Assembly (NCBI RefSeq): GCF_014925385.1
Contig: NZ_JACSDK010000017.1
Coordinates: 173,532 to 237,531 of the forward strand
Direction of reading: 5' to 3'
DNA: 64,000 nucleotides
Source of the DNA: Pelagibius marinus
GTDB lineage: Bacteria > Pseudomonadota > Alphaproteobacteria > Kiloniellales > Kiloniellaceae
A program made the translations under genes and the position numbers. The first letter of the stretch is position 1; each line of letters begins with the position of its first letter. Positions 9,057-17,529 of the stretch are shown here, one piece after another. The notes beneath the pieces were generated by a model. That model had not been told where the DNA came from and did no database searches. It was given only the letters and a program-made list of their open reading frames with translations.

Positions 9057-9674
9057 CTACCCGCGGGGCCGCAGCTTTACCCAGGTCACCGGCGCGACCC
9101 ATTCGACAGGCACGTTCTGCTCAATGGGAGTTGCCGAGTTGACGGAGACCAGGGTCACCTCGCCTACTGCGTTGCCGGGTTCGACGATCTTCACGAGCTG
9201 GCGGCCGTCCTTGGTCTGCACCACGCATTCACGCCCGTAGCACTTCGCCAGGTCCAGCCCGTCGTCGCGGGAATACCCCAAGTGTTCGCCGTCGCGGAAG
9301 CGCGGAGACATGGAATTGCCCCGCACCACAACGCAGACGCCACCGCCTTCCCCCTGCGGGGCATCGATCTTGTAAAGACCGGAACCCTTTTCGTGATCGT
9401 CGACCGAGTAGACGGTCTCACCGGCGCCGACGTAGCCAACCACCAGGCTGGACGCCTTGGCGTCGCGATTGACGAAGGCGCCAAGCTTGGAGACTACGTC
9501 TTCCAGCGACGTTTCCAGGTACTCCGCCATCTCCACCGCTTCCTCGATTTTGATGCTACGGCTTTGGTTGAGGATCTCGGTGATGCGCGAGGGGTCGAGC
9601 CCCATGTGCGTGGCCAGACCGCGTTGGGTCTTGCCAAGCTGGCGCAGACGATCTTGGAACCAGCGCTTTTCCAT
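9057..9674 (-). CDS. S24-family LexA/phage-type repressor
   Basis: 205 residues. An N-terminal helix-turn-helix (QRGLATHMGLDPSRITEILNQ, about 17-37, in two parts) is followed by an S24 peptidase-like domain with GNSMSPRFRDGE (Ser121) and a candidate general-base lysine at K162 (RQLVKIV). This is the architecture of phage CI-like or LexA-like repressors. Two near-identical palindromes lie immediately upstream of its start, consistent with autoregulation. Its neighbours on the other side of the operators are phage-type genes, so this may be a remnant immunity region or a domesticated switch. Confidence 0.88.
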   Translation of the reverse strand: MEKRWFQDRLRQLGKTQRGLATHMGLDPSRITEILNQSRSIKIEEAVEMAEYLETSLEDVVSKLGAFVNRDAKASSLVVGYVGAGETVYSVDDHEKGSGLYKIDAPQGEGGGVCVVVRGNSMSPRFRDGEHLGYSRDDGLDLAKCYGRECVVQTKDGRQLVKIVEPGNAVGEVTLVSVNSATPIEQNVPVEWVAPVTWVKLRPRG

Positions 9675-9683
9675 GAGTCTAAG

Positions 9684-9726
9684 ATTGCGAAATTTGCCAT
9701 TTGATGTCTATTGCGAAATATGCAAT
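9684..9726. promoter_or_regulatory. two operator-like palindromes upstream of the S24 repressor
   Basis: Site 1, ATTGCGAAATTTGCCAT (9684-9700), and site 2, ATTGCGAAATATGCAAT (9710-9726), share 15 of 17 positions; site 2 has perfect ATTGC/GCAAT arms. Their starts are 26 bp apart, 10-52 bp upstream of the repressor ATG and on the other side upstream of the rightward gene at 9810. A half-site, CGCAATTT, follows nearby. Arrangement and symmetry support a divergent operator for the S24 protein. Confidence 0.6.
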
Positions 9727-9809
9727 TTATGTATTTGAAGGTTGAGCCGCAAGGCGCAATTTCTAACACGCCGGGCCGAGGCCCAAGGAATGGATCAGAG
9801 AGGAGAGCA

Positions 9810-10343
9810 ATGCGGCCTAGAACGCCAGTCTCACACCAGCGGCGCACCACCACCGCCGCTGTGAAACAGCAGGCCCTGGACCTTCTGGCCGAGGCCCTGC
9901 CTCAAGGTTGGATAAGCCAGCCCCTGGCGCCGGGGGGCGCCCAGGGAAAGCCGGCCGCACCGCGGACGCGTCTTTCCGCCGCGTCGCGCTGTCCCGCTGC
10001 CGATATCCTGGTGATCTCTCCGCGTGGGCGCTGCCATTTTCTTTTCGTGCGGGCGCCGGCCGACCGCTGGTGGGACGGCGGCCCCAAAAGCGTGCCCGCC
10101 GAGGAGATCGGGGAGCGCGAGGCGGAGATGGCGCGCCAACTGCGTGCGGCCGGCCACCGGGCGCGGGCCATCTGGGGAGAGCGGGACCTGCTGCGTGCGC
10201 TGAGGTCCTGGGGCTGTCCCCTGGCTCCTGATGCCGGTGTCGGGCGCGTGGACCTTTCGGCCGGGCCGCCGCAGCGCGCGAAGCCGCGCCGGCGGCGTCC
10301 GGTCCTGCATCTGTTCAGCGGTGGAGGACGGCTGGATGGGTGA
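9810..10343 (+). CDS. hypothetical protein, possibly VRR-NUC nuclease-like
   Basis: 177 residues from ATG 9810, chosen because GAGAGGAGAGC lies just upstream; an in-frame ATG at 9711 would overlap the operators. The middle reads ADILVISPRGRCHFLFVRAPADRW in two parts, followed by AEMARQLRAAGHRARAIWGERDLLRALRSWGC, a pattern like small VRR-NUC-type or holliday-resolvase-like nucleases found in phages. Key catalytic residues could not be verified. It overlaps the next gene by 8 bp and is divergent from the S24 repressor. Confidence 0.6.
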   Translation: MRPRTPVSHQRRTTTAAVKQQALDLLAEALPQGWISQPLAPGGAQGKPAAPRTRLSAASRCPAADILVISPRGRCHFLFVRAPADRWWDGGPKSVPAEEIGEREAEMARQLRAAGHRARAIWGERDLLRALRSWGCPLAPDAGVGRVDLSAGPPQRAKPRRRRPVLHLFSGGGRLDG

Positions 10344-10881
10344 TGCGGGGACGAGCGCGTACGGGCAAGAGAAGCTGCGTCTCGAGGCGGCCGTGACGGA
10401 AGGTTTGCGCCTGGCGCGTGAGGCCGGACATGCGGAACCGAGTTTGCGTGACGCAGTCTGGGAACTGCTGTTGGAGGCCGCAGACACCTTGCGGCGCCTG
10501 CCCAACCGCGAGCAGGGCTGGTTGACCGCGGCGGCGCGCGCCCACTGGCCCGACTACGTGCGGAACACCGCCGAGGAGTTCGCCGGCGCGGTCGGCAGCG
10601 CGGGGCGGCAGACAGCGCCGGTTTTGCGGCCGACGCCGGCCCGGGCCGAGGCCATCGACCGCATGGATACGGTGCTGCTGTGGCTGCCGCTGGCCGGCGG
10701 CGCCAATGCGCGGCGCGACGTTTCCATCCTCTTCGAACTGGCCTGCGGGCTCAGGGTGCAGGTCCTGCGTCAGCGCTTCGGCTGTGGTCGTCGGACGGTC
10801 TATGACGTGCGCGACCGAGGGGTGGCGCGGATCTGCGGCTGGCTGCGCAGCCAGAGCGAGCTCTGCCGCAAGCTGGAGTAG
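10336..10881 (+). CDS. DUF6362-like phage-associated protein
   Basis: 181 residues from ATG 10336, overlapping the preceding gene. The body has LRDAVWELLLEAADTLRRLPNREQGWL, WPDYVRNTAEEF and RMDTVLLWLPLAG, then a C-terminal helix-turn-helix-like LRQRFGCGRRTVYDVRDRGVARICGWL. This arrangement matches the DUF6362 proteins I know from alphaproteobacterial prophages, whose function is not established. DNA binding is likely from the C-terminus. Confidence 0.65.
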   Translation: MGDAGTSAYGQEKLRLEAAVTEGLRLAREAGHAEPSLRDAVWELLLEAADTLRRLPNREQGWLTAAARAHWPDYVRNTAEEFAGAVGSAGRQTAPVLRPTPARAEAIDRMDTVLLWLPLAGGANARRDVSILFELACGLRVQVLRQRFGCGRRTVYDVRDRGVARICGWLRSQSELCRKLE

Positions 10882-10887
10882 GCGGCC

Positions 10888-11211
10888 CTAGTTCGCCTGC
10901 AGCTGCTTGGGCACGTAGCGGCCGTCTTCGATGCCCTCGAAAAACTCTTCGATCTGCGGATGCCCCACCGCCACTCCGCTCTCGTCGACCACCAGGTTCT
11001 GCTCGGAGACATAAGCGACGTAGGCGGTTTCCTCGTTCTCGGCCAGCAGGTGATAGAACGGCTGGTCCTTGTCGGGGCGGATCGCTTCCGGGATCGCTTC
11101 CCACCATTCCTCGGTGTTGGAAAACGTCGGGTCGACGTCGAAGATCACGCCGCGAAACGGAAAGAAGCGGTGGCGGACGATCTCGCCGATCTGGAACTTC
11201 GCCGTGCGCAT
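10888..11211 (-). CDS. hspQ: heat shock protein HspQ
   Basis: 107 residues, normal length. The sequence begins with the family core AKFQIGEIVRHRFFPFRGVIFDVDP and continues with WWEAIPEAIRP, DQPFYHLLAEN and AYVSEQNLV. HspQ is a hemimethylated-DNA-binding/YccV-type protein that in Enterobacteria acts as an adaptor and specificity enhancer for the Lon protease. It is convergent with the DUF6362 gene, with only 6 bp between stops. Confidence 0.93.
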   Translation of the reverse strand: MRTAKFQIGEIVRHRFFPFRGVIFDVDPTFSNTEEWWEAIPEAIRPDKDQPFYHLLAENEETAYVAYVSEQNLVVDESGVAVGHPQIEEFFEGIEDGRYVPKQLQAN

Positions 11212-11606
11212 GGTCGAGCCGTCTTGCCTCTCAAGTTTTACGACAACTTACTGCTAATTATTCATATGCGCGCCCGGCGCGCGGAAACAAGCCCCATGGT
11301 TGCCCGGTTGCAGTGATCGCGCGTGAAACAATCGCTTCGGAATTACCGCAAAGATAGCGTTTATCACGCCTAGGTGGTAACCGAGAAAGGCTTGTTAAGT
11401 CATTGATAAATAACAGATTCAGTTTTTGTCTTAAATCCCGCCAATTGCAACTGAACCGTTTGGCCGTCCGCTCGCGATTAACTGGGCCGCTAGACCCATC
11501 GCACTTAAGTGTTTGTTAAACCGAAGAGCGTCGAATCCCCCCATAACGGGGGATCAGGATCCGACTGTGCCGACCGCGCGGGCGGGCCTCCGATGAGAGG
11601 AATGCG
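11212..11606. other. intergenic region, 395 bp
   Basis: AT-richer than its surroundings, between the divergent hspQ and TadE-like genes. It must hold both promoters. I see no convincing gene; a GAGAGGAATGCG ribosome binding site lies at the right end before ATG 11607. Confidence 0.5.
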
Positions 11607-12239
11607 ATGTTTGAGCTTGCAATGGTTGTACAGGTAGGTCTGACCTGCCTGACACGTGTCGCGTGCAGTTTGCGCGCCTGCACGTCGTCAGTCTGGGCCT
11701 GCCTGCGCCCGACCTTCGGCCCGCTGCTGCGCGACGAGCGCGGCAATGCGCTGCTCGAGTTCGCGTTCGTGGCGCCGCCCTTCCTGCTGCTGCTGGTCGG
11801 CACGCTCGAGGTCTCGGTGATGTTCTTCACCAGCGCCGTCATCGAGGGCGCGACCAAGGAGGCCGCGCGTCAGATCCGCACCGGCAATATCCAGGCCACG
11901 GCCGACCCGCTGGCCGCTTTCCAGGCTGAGCTCTGTGATTCCCTCTTCGGCGTCATCGACTGCACCAAGGTGGCTTTCAACGTGCAGACCTTTTCGAGTT
12001 TCTCGGCAGTCTCGATGCCGATCGAGCTGGACGAGGACGGCGAGATCGTGAACACGGGCTTCTCCCCGGGCGGCAGCAGTGCCGTCACCGTGGTGCGCGC
12101 CATGTACCGCTGGCAGTTCATGACCCCCCTGATCGACAAGGTGATGCCCGCCGGACTGGGCGGCCACTTGCTGATCTCGACGGTCGCCTTTCAGAACGAA
12201 CCTTACAATGTCAACATCGGCGGCGGAGGCGGTGGTTGA
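11607..12239 (+). CDS. TadE-like pilus assembly protein
   Basis: 210 residues. After a short hydrophobic leader there is the TadE signature RDERGNALLEFAFVAPPFLLLLVGTLEVSVMFF (about 43-75): an acidic Glu followed by a single membrane segment, as in pseudopilins cleaved by a TadV-type prepilin peptidase. The extracytoplasmic part ends in a glycine run. The next gene begins at its stop (TGATG), so the three genes here are coupled. No Tad ATPase, secretin or prepilin peptidase is in the window. Confidence 0.85.
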   Translation: MFELAMVVQVGLTCLTRVACSLRACTSSVWACLRPTFGPLLRDERGNALLEFAFVAPPFLLLLVGTLEVSVMFFTSAVIEGATKEAARQIRTGNIQATADPLAAFQAELCDSLFGVIDCTKVAFNVQTFSSFSAVSMPIELDEDGEIVNTGFSPGGSSAVTVVRAMYRWQFMTPLIDKVMPAGLGGHLLISTVAFQNEPYNVNIGGGGGG

Positions 12240-12766
12240 TGCGCGCCTTCCAAAGATTCCTGCGCGATGACGACGGCACGGCATTGCTGGAGTTCGGGTT
12301 CCTGCTGCCGGTCATGCTGCTGCTGTTCATCGGCGTGGTCGAGGCGACCAACGTTCTGCGCCTGGATCGCAAGGTCGTGGCTTCGGCGCAGACGGCGGCG
12401 GACCTGCTGACTCAGCGAACCAAAGTGTCCAATGCCCAGCTGGACGACATCCTGACCGCCTCCGAAATGATTTTCGAACCTTTCCCGGCCGCCAGCCACA
12501 GCGTCGGGATCGCGGCGGTCAACTTCGATCCGGACACGGGCAGTCCGACCTTGGATTGGACCAAGAGCAAGAACGGCGGCAGCGTCCCCAACGCCCTGGC
12601 CCTGGCCGCCGGCCTCGGCGATCCCGGAGACGGTGTCGTCGTGGTTCGCGTGACCTACGACTACACCCCCATTTTCTTCGACTTCGTGATGGGCCCGACC
12701 ACGATCGAGGAGACAGCCGTGTTGCGCCCCCGGCGCAGCTCTGTCGTGGAAGGCCCGGGAAGTTGA
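12239..12766 (+). CDS. TadE/TadF-like pilus assembly protein
   Basis: 175 residues from ATG 12239, overlapping the stop of the previous gene. The N-terminus DDDGTALLEFGFLLPVMLLLFIGVVEAT (about 9-36) is a second TadE-type pseudopilin-like membrane segment. It is probably a minor pseudopilin-like component assembled with its neighbours, anchored in the inner membrane with the bulk in the periplasm. Confidence 0.82.
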   Translation: MRAFQRFLRDDDGTALLEFGFLLPVMLLLFIGVVEATNVLRLDRKVVASAQTAADLLTQRTKVSNAQLDDILTASEMIFEPFPAASHSVGIAAVNFDPDTGSPTLDWTKSKNGGSVPNALALAAGLGDPGDGVVVVRVTYDYTPIFFDFVMGPTTIEETAVLRPRRSSVVEGPGS

Positions 12767-14226
12767 TGCAACGGCCCAGATTTGGGATGGAGAAACTGGC
12801 GATGCGTACACTAGCAAGACTTGCCCGTGCGGCCATCGGCTACCTTGGAGAAGCGGGGCGACGGCCGCTGAAACGGGCCCGGCAAGACGGGGCGCGGCTG
12901 TTGGCCGACGCCCGCGGCCATGTGACCGTGATCGTCGGATTCTGCGCTATCGCAATCTTCGGCGGCGTGGGAATCGCCGTTGATACCTCGATCGCTTACA
13001 ACGTGAAATCGCAGCTGGCCGCGGCGGTGGATGCCGCCGCCCTGGCGGGCGCCCGCGCCTTTGCCAGCCCCAACCGCAATACCGACATCCAGAACTTCTT
13101 CGACGCCAACTTCCAAGAAGGCTACATGGGCTCGGTTCTACAGCCCCTGCAGATCGTCCCGAACGATGAGAGCCGGACCATCACGGTGACGGCGCGGGCG
13201 ACCATCCCGACCTTCTTCATGAGCGTACTGGGGACGGACTCGACCGACGTCGCCGCAACCGCGGAGGCGACGCTGTCGTCGCGCGACGTGGAGGTTGCCC
13301 TGGTGCTCGACGTCACCGGCTCGATGGGTGGCTCGAAGATCGCCGATCTCAAGGTCGCCGCGAAGGAACTGATCGATATCGTCGTCCAGGACCTGCAGGA
13401 CCCCTTCTATTCGAAGGTGGCGATCGTGCCCTATTCCGTGGCGGTCAACGTCGGCAGCTACGCCGACCAGATACGCGGCACGCTCACCAGCGGCACCTGC
13501 ACCTCCCCGGGATGTACCGAGTTTGAATTTGATCGAGCCTCCTCGGGTACGGACACGTTTATTGCCTCGACCTGCGTCACCGAACGGCCGGGCCCAAACA
13601 TTGCGACCGACGCACCGCCGAACCTGGCGCCGCTGGGCAGGCATTACGATGACGGGGCGACGGCTCTCTACGGCTGCGTCGATGCGCCTATCGTGCCGTT
13701 GTCGAGCAACAAGACCGCTTTGAAGGCCGCCGTCGACGCCTTGTCGGCGGACGGCTATACCGCCGGACACATCGGTGTCGCCTGGGGCTGGTACATGGTT
13801 TCACCGAACTTCGGCTATCTCTGGCCAGCCGAAAGCCAGCCGAGGGACTATGGCGAGATCCACCTGGGCCAGGAAGTGCTGAAGGTGGTGATCGTCATGA
13901 CCGACGGTCAGTTCAACACCTTTTACAGCAACGGTATCATCGCGAAGAACGCCGGCCCCGGCAATGGCAACTTCAAAATCAACCAAAATGCGACGCACGG
14001 TAACAGCTTCGATCAGGGCGAAGACCTCTGCGACAACATGAAGGCGGAGGGCGTCATCGTCTATACGGTGGGCTTCGCAATTTCGTCCGGCAGTTCAGCC
14101 GCGAATTTCGTGAACTACTGCGCCAGCCAACCGGACTACGCCTACCTGCCGTCCAGCGGCACCGAGCTGAAGCAGGCCTTCAAGGACATCGCGGTGCAGG
14201 TCTCGAACCTGCGCATCTCCATGTAG
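12766..14226 (+). CDS. TadG-like protein with von Willebrand A domain
   Basis: 486 residues from ATG 12766, overlapping the previous stop. An N-terminal TadG segment (ARGHVTVIVGFCAIAIFGGVGIAVDTS, about 47-73) is followed by a Flp-pilus-type domain (AAVDAAALAGARAFA) and a VWA domain whose MIDAS starts VALVLDVTGSMGGSK (about 180-194). VWA-containing TadG homologues are surface or periplasmic and may bind the pilus or host ligands. The gene ends the three-gene unit and is followed by a clear terminator. Confidence 0.85.
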   Translation: MQRPRFGMEKLAMRTLARLARAAIGYLGEAGRRPLKRARQDGARLLADARGHVTVIVGFCAIAIFGGVGIAVDTSIAYNVKSQLAAAVDAAALAGARAFASPNRNTDIQNFFDANFQEGYMGSVLQPLQIVPNDESRTITVTARATIPTFFMSVLGTDSTDVAATAEATLSSRDVEVALVLDVTGSMGGSKIADLKVAAKELIDIVVQDLQDPFYSKVAIVPYSVAVNVGSYADQIRGTLTSGTCTSPGCTEFEFDRASSGTDTFIASTCVTERPGPNIATDAPPNLAPLGRHYDDGATALYGCVDAPIVPLSSNKTALKAAVDALSADGYTAGHIGVAWGWYMVSPNFGYLWPAESQPRDYGEIHLGQEVLKVVIVMTDGQFNTFYSNGIIAKNAGPGNGNFKINQNATHGNSFDQGEDLCDNMKAEGVIVYTVGFAISSGSSAANFVNYCASQPDYAYLPSSGTELKQAFKDIAVQVSNLRISM

Positions 14227-14283
14227 CGGCGTCTGATTTAGCGAAAACCGGAAACCAGCTTTGCCCTGACGGCCTGCGGCGAT

Positions 14284-14311
14284 AAAAAATTGCGATCAAC
14301 GCAATTTTTTT
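14284..14311 (+). terminator. intrinsic terminator after the Tad genes
   Basis: Perfect inverted repeat AAAAAATTGCG (14284-14294) / CGCAATTTTTT (14300-14310) with an ATCAA loop and a T tract. It could work in both directions, closing the Tad unit and perhaps the leftward integrase transcript. Confidence 0.85.
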
Positions 14312-14423
14312 GTTGCACAGTCCTGCTAAGGGCGTATCGCTTCTTCTCTAAGTCATTGGAAGATAACCGGCTTTTGCCGGAGCAGGGAAGCGCCTGTGTC
14401 AGCTCTGTGCCAGAAGGTGCCTT

Positions 14424-15710
14424 CTAGCGCCAATCAAGCCCAGCCTGCTGGGCCGGGCAGACCTCAAGGCGCCCATCAGCACCCTGTGTCAGTCGCGCGC
14501 CCAGGGCCGTCCAGCCAGCCTGCACGGCCTTGGCCTGGCCGGAAGGGATCGCCCCCAGCCGGGTGCCCAGCGGCAGGCTGGTGACCACCTGGTCCAGATC
14601 CACCGGCACATCGGCGATGTAGTAGCGCTCAACCACCGCCGGGTTGCGCCACATCCCCGCCAAGGCAATCGCCTTGGCATCCAGCCCCAGATCCTGGCGC
14701 AGCGTGTTGGCAAAATTGTGCCTCAGCCAGTGTGGCGTGGCCTGCGCCATCACCAGCGCCCGCTCGTGATAGCCCAGCGCCCGCATCGCCCTGACACAAC
14801 GCCGCCTGGCCGCTGCGAAAGCATGGCGGATGTGGCCGCCGCAGCCATCCAAGGCCGGGTAGGGGCGGCCGTGGGCGTTCAGGAACATCTCCGGATAACG
14901 ATCCCCCCGCCGGTGTTGGCTGAGCCACTGCCTTAGTTTTTCCACCGCGTAAGGGTGCAATGGGCGCAGATAGCAGTGACCGTTCTTGGTCTTGGGGAAG
15001 AAGACCCGCCCATAGTCGCCGCAGAAAGTGAAATGCGCCCGCTGCAGGTGCACCACCTGGCCGACCCGGGCGCCGGTGGCATAGAGCACCGCCAGGAGCG
15101 GTTTCAGATGCTCGGCCGCGCAGTCGATCAAGAGCTCCACCTCGCCCGGGTAGAAACGCTTCATGGCGGCGTTGAGGGTGTTCTGGCGCACCCGGACCCG
15201 CGGCCAGTAGGGCACGGCATAGAGATAACCCGCCTTGGCCGCATAGGCCAAAAGGGCGCCAAGGAGCCCCTCCAGGCGCTTGCGGGTTGCCGGCTGGACG
15301 TTCTTGCAGCGCCTGGTGAAATAGGCCTCCAGCTCATGACGGTCGAGATCGGCGATCGGCACCCGGCCAAAGGCCGCGATGAACTCGCGAACCATCCGCA
15401 CGCTGCCACGGTCCGGATCGCGCACCCGCAAGAACTCCCCGGCCACGTCTTCAAAGGAGGCATCCGGCAGTCGCTTGTAGACAAAACGCTGCAAAAGCTC
15501 CGACTCGCGCTTGATGCGCAGGGTCTCTGCCGCCGCCGCCGCGCCCGGCTGGTCGGCATCCAATCCCGTGCTCTCACGAATGCGCTGCGACTTGGCACCA
15601 ATACGCACCGTGCCGCAAAGATAGAGCTTCGTGGATCCCTTTCGCTGCACAACACGCAATCCCCCTTGGCGCGGAACCTCCCGGCCCGCGCAACCTCTTT
15701 CTTCTGTCAT
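14424..15710 (-). CDS. tyrosine-type site-specific recombinase/integrase
   Basis: 428 residues from ATG 15710, chosen because similarity to the decayed second copy's frame starts here and GGGGATC precedes it. Catalytic features: Arg in LYATGARVGQVVHL, the HxxR box HWLRHNFANTL, and the tyrosine in NPAVVERYYIADVP; the position usually held by His/Trp two turns earlier reads GMWRNP. An N-terminal SAM-like core-binding domain contains VREFIAAFGRVPIADLDRHELEAYFTRR. It should catalyse integration/excision of a mobile segment. It is the intact partner of the truncated copy near 36 kb. Confidence 0.9.
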   Translation of the reverse strand: MTEERGCAGREVPRQGGLRVVQRKGSTKLYLCGTVRIGAKSQRIRESTGLDADQPGAAAAAETLRIKRESELLQRFVYKRLPDASFEDVAGEFLRVRDPDRGSVRMVREFIAAFGRVPIADLDRHELEAYFTRRCKNVQPATRKRLEGLLGALLAYAAKAGYLYAVPYWPRVRVRQNTLNAAMKRFYPGEVELLIDCAAEHLKPLLAVLYATGARVGQVVHLQRAHFTFCGDYGRVFFPKTKNGHCYLRPLHPYAVEKLRQWLSQHRRGDRYPEMFLNAHGRPYPALDGCGGHIRHAFAAARRRCVRAMRALGYHERALVMAQATPHWLRHNFANTLRQDLGLDAKAIALAGMWRNPAVVERYYIADVPVDLDQVVTSLPLGTRLGAIPSGQAKAVQAGWTALGARLTQGADGRLEVCPAQQAGLDWR

Positions 15711-15835
15711 AAGAAGATCCCCATGGATGGAAGTCGCCGCCCGGCCAGGGCCGGGTGGGCCCGCCGAGGGGCAGGGCGGGGATATCAGGCCAGAAAGCGA
15801 GAAGCCGCGCAAAGCTCGAAAGCAAAGAAGTGGCG
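15349..15835. repeat. left direct repeat, integrase 5' part (intact copy)
   Basis: This stretch, covering the first ~120 codons of the integrase and ~125 bp upstream of its start, aligns with 36019-36503 in the same orientation with small indels and scattered substitutions. The upstream non-coding part (CATGGATGGAAGTCGCC and GGGCAGGGCGGGGA) is conserved too, showing true duplication and not only protein homology. The two copies bracket about 20 kb containing the APE operon. Confidence 0.85.
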
Positions 15836-15992
15836 CCTTAATCAGAGCAGCATAGTTCCTATCTATGCCAAGATGATCGGGAGAACTCCTATCGGGATTG
15901 GGTCTCCGACTCGGCCGATGCATTTCGTAGCGCAGCTATCAAAATCAGGATGCCATCGGACAGGCTATAGCTATCCTTTGTGTTCAGACGCT

Positions 15993-16595
15993 CTAACTGA
16001 GCCAGATTTTTAGGTGATCGGTCACCATTTCTGCACCTGCCGACGAATCCATGAGATCAATCGGGCGTCGCCATCCGAGCCATATGTTCGGCTTCGTGAG
16101 CCAATTCTGGGCGCCTTCCATTCCTCCGTAGGCTCGTTCTACCCGGGCTACGACAACTGCAAGGCGCCACAATTGATCACTTGAATAGCTGCTGAGGAGT
16201 TCGTTTTGACGATTGCTGGAGGGACAGCCAACGGCTACCGGTGGTCCGAGAATCTGACTCAGCGCTGGATCTCCAGCTATGACAGGGCAGTTATTGATGA
16301 AATGTTCCAACGCTGTCGCCGGAAACCCCCGCGCGACCTGTTCGTAAAGCGCAAGAGGGTCCTCAAGAATGCTGCTGTCGATGACTTGTGGGCCACCCAG
16401 AAGCTCGATAGCCCGTGTCAGGTCGGCCTCATTTGGGATTGCAATCGATTGGGCGCCTTTTGGAGCCACGGTAGCCTCACCTGAGTTCGCGTTGGTCGCA
16501 CTATTGTAGGTTGGGAAGCAGAATACTGGAAAGCAAGCGGAGACGATAGTTCTCCAAGGAATAGCGAGGACATTTTCATGGGTCCTGCTCCGCAC
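15993..16595 (-). CDS. MbcA/ParS/Xre-type antitoxin toxin-binding domain protein, no toxin partner
   Basis: 200 residues in the longest frame. The C-terminal half (SSDQLWRLAVVVARVERAYGGMEGAQNWL then NIWLGWRRPIDLM) matches the MbcA/ParS/Xre toxin-binding domain, where a partner RES-domain toxin would bind. The usual downstream RES gene is missing: 280 bp further on the integrase repeat begins and the interval contains stops in all likely frames. The N-terminal ~50 residues look hydrophobic or unrelated, so translation may start further in. It is either an orphan antitoxin or the survivor of a toxin deletion. Confidence 0.72.
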   Translation of the reverse strand: MRSRTHENVLAIPWRTIVSACFPVFCFPTYNSATNANSGEATVAPKGAQSIAIPNEADLTRAIELLGGPQVIDSSILEDPLALYEQVARGFPATALEHFINNCPVIAGDPALSQILGPPVAVGCPSSNRQNELLSSYSSDQLWRLAVVVARVERAYGGMEGAQNWLTKPNIWLGWRRPIDLMDSSAGAEMVTDHLKIWLS

Positions 16596-16874
16596 GACAA
16601 CACCGGGCGCATGCGAGGATACCGACGCTGATCAACGGAATCGAATCCGGCCGTGGGTCAGGCGCTCGGTGTGTTGTCTGGTTTCCTGCTGCAATTGAGT
16701 AAGAGGTGAACGTGATAATCGAGTTGCGGAAAATCCATGATGGAATGGATCAAAGTGAGGAAGGCGCGCCTCGGCGGCGGAGCGAGCTTTTCCAGGGAAG
16801 TCCTTGGCCAGCATTATTGCGCTCGATATATTTGCCACAGCAACCATAGATTACAGAATGACGGGGGAAAGAGG

Positions 16875-17498
16875 ATGCGCGGTTTAGCTGCAGTGGTTTG
16901 TTTGGCTTTCCTGCTGAGTGCTTGTGCTGTGGGCAACAGCCATCGCTACGATCTGGGTAATGCTGAGTTTGAGCTGGACTCAGAAAAGTCAGTGGCGGTC
17001 TCGGTGGTTGATTTGCGCCCCTATGTTGTGGACGGCGATAAGGAGCCAAAGTTTACCGGCCTGTTTCGCGGAGGATTTGGAAATCCCTTCGATGTAACGA
17101 CGAATAGTGGCCGTCCATTGGCTGAAGACCTTACCAACTCCATCGTTGCTGCTCTGAAGCGGGATGGCATTGATGCGAAGGCTGTGCAAGTCAAGGCGCA
17201 GACGAACGAGGCTGGCGCGCGCAGTCTTATCCTTGCGTCGCAGGCTGATCGTTGTTCAGTTCTCTATGTTCGCGAGTGGAAGTCGGATACCTATTTCAAT
17301 ACCGGTCTCGACTACAATCTGATGCTCGAGGTGCTCTCGAGTGATGGCAGTGTGATCGCCAGTCAGGTTGTTAAAGGTCATGACAATCTGGGGCCGGCGG
17401 GAGTCCCGGCAGATGCGAGAGTTGCGGTGGAAGAAGCGGTAAAGGCCAAACTTGAGGCCCTCTTTAATGCGGCGGAGATTCAGGCGGCCTTCGACTAA
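16875..17498 (+). CDS. predicted lipoprotein, unknown function
   Basis: 207 residues from ATG 16875, with GGGGGAAAGAGG immediately upstream. The leader MRGLAAVVCLAFLLSACAVG has a textbook lipobox (LSAC), so the mature protein is lipid-anchored, probably to the outer membrane. The body has a YajG-like feel (VVDLRPYVVDGDKEPKFTGLFRGGFGNPFDV, ALKRDGIDAK, YNLMLEVLSSDGSVIAS) but I do not name a family with certainty. Its position inside the integrase-flanked island suggests it travels with the APE genes. Confidence 0.75.
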   Translation: MRGLAAVVCLAFLLSACAVGNSHRYDLGNAEFELDSEKSVAVSVVDLRPYVVDGDKEPKFTGLFRGGFGNPFDVTTNSGRPLAEDLTNSIVAALKRDGIDAKAVQVKAQTNEAGARSLILASQADRCSVLYVREWKSDTYFNTGLDYNLMLEVLSSDGSVIASQVVKGHDNLGPAGVPADARVAVEEAVKAKLEALFNAAEIQAAFD

Positions 17499-17529
17499 AT
17501 GAGTCGCGGCGGCTTGTCCGTGAGGGACT

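Noticed and set aside
8498..9142. A 214-aa rightward open frame overlapping otsB and the S24 gene ends
   Set aside because: Low-complexity translation, no ribosome binding site, and overlaps well supported genes on the other strand.
14341..14380. Stem-loop CCGGC-TTTT-GCCGG between the Tad terminator and the integrase
   Set aside because: Considered as an att site or terminator; no T tract follows and no matching copy was seen beyond the right repeat, so not listed as a feature.
16206..16484. 92-aa rightward frame within the left antitoxin region
   Set aside because: Antisense to the ParS-domain gene, which has clear family similarity.
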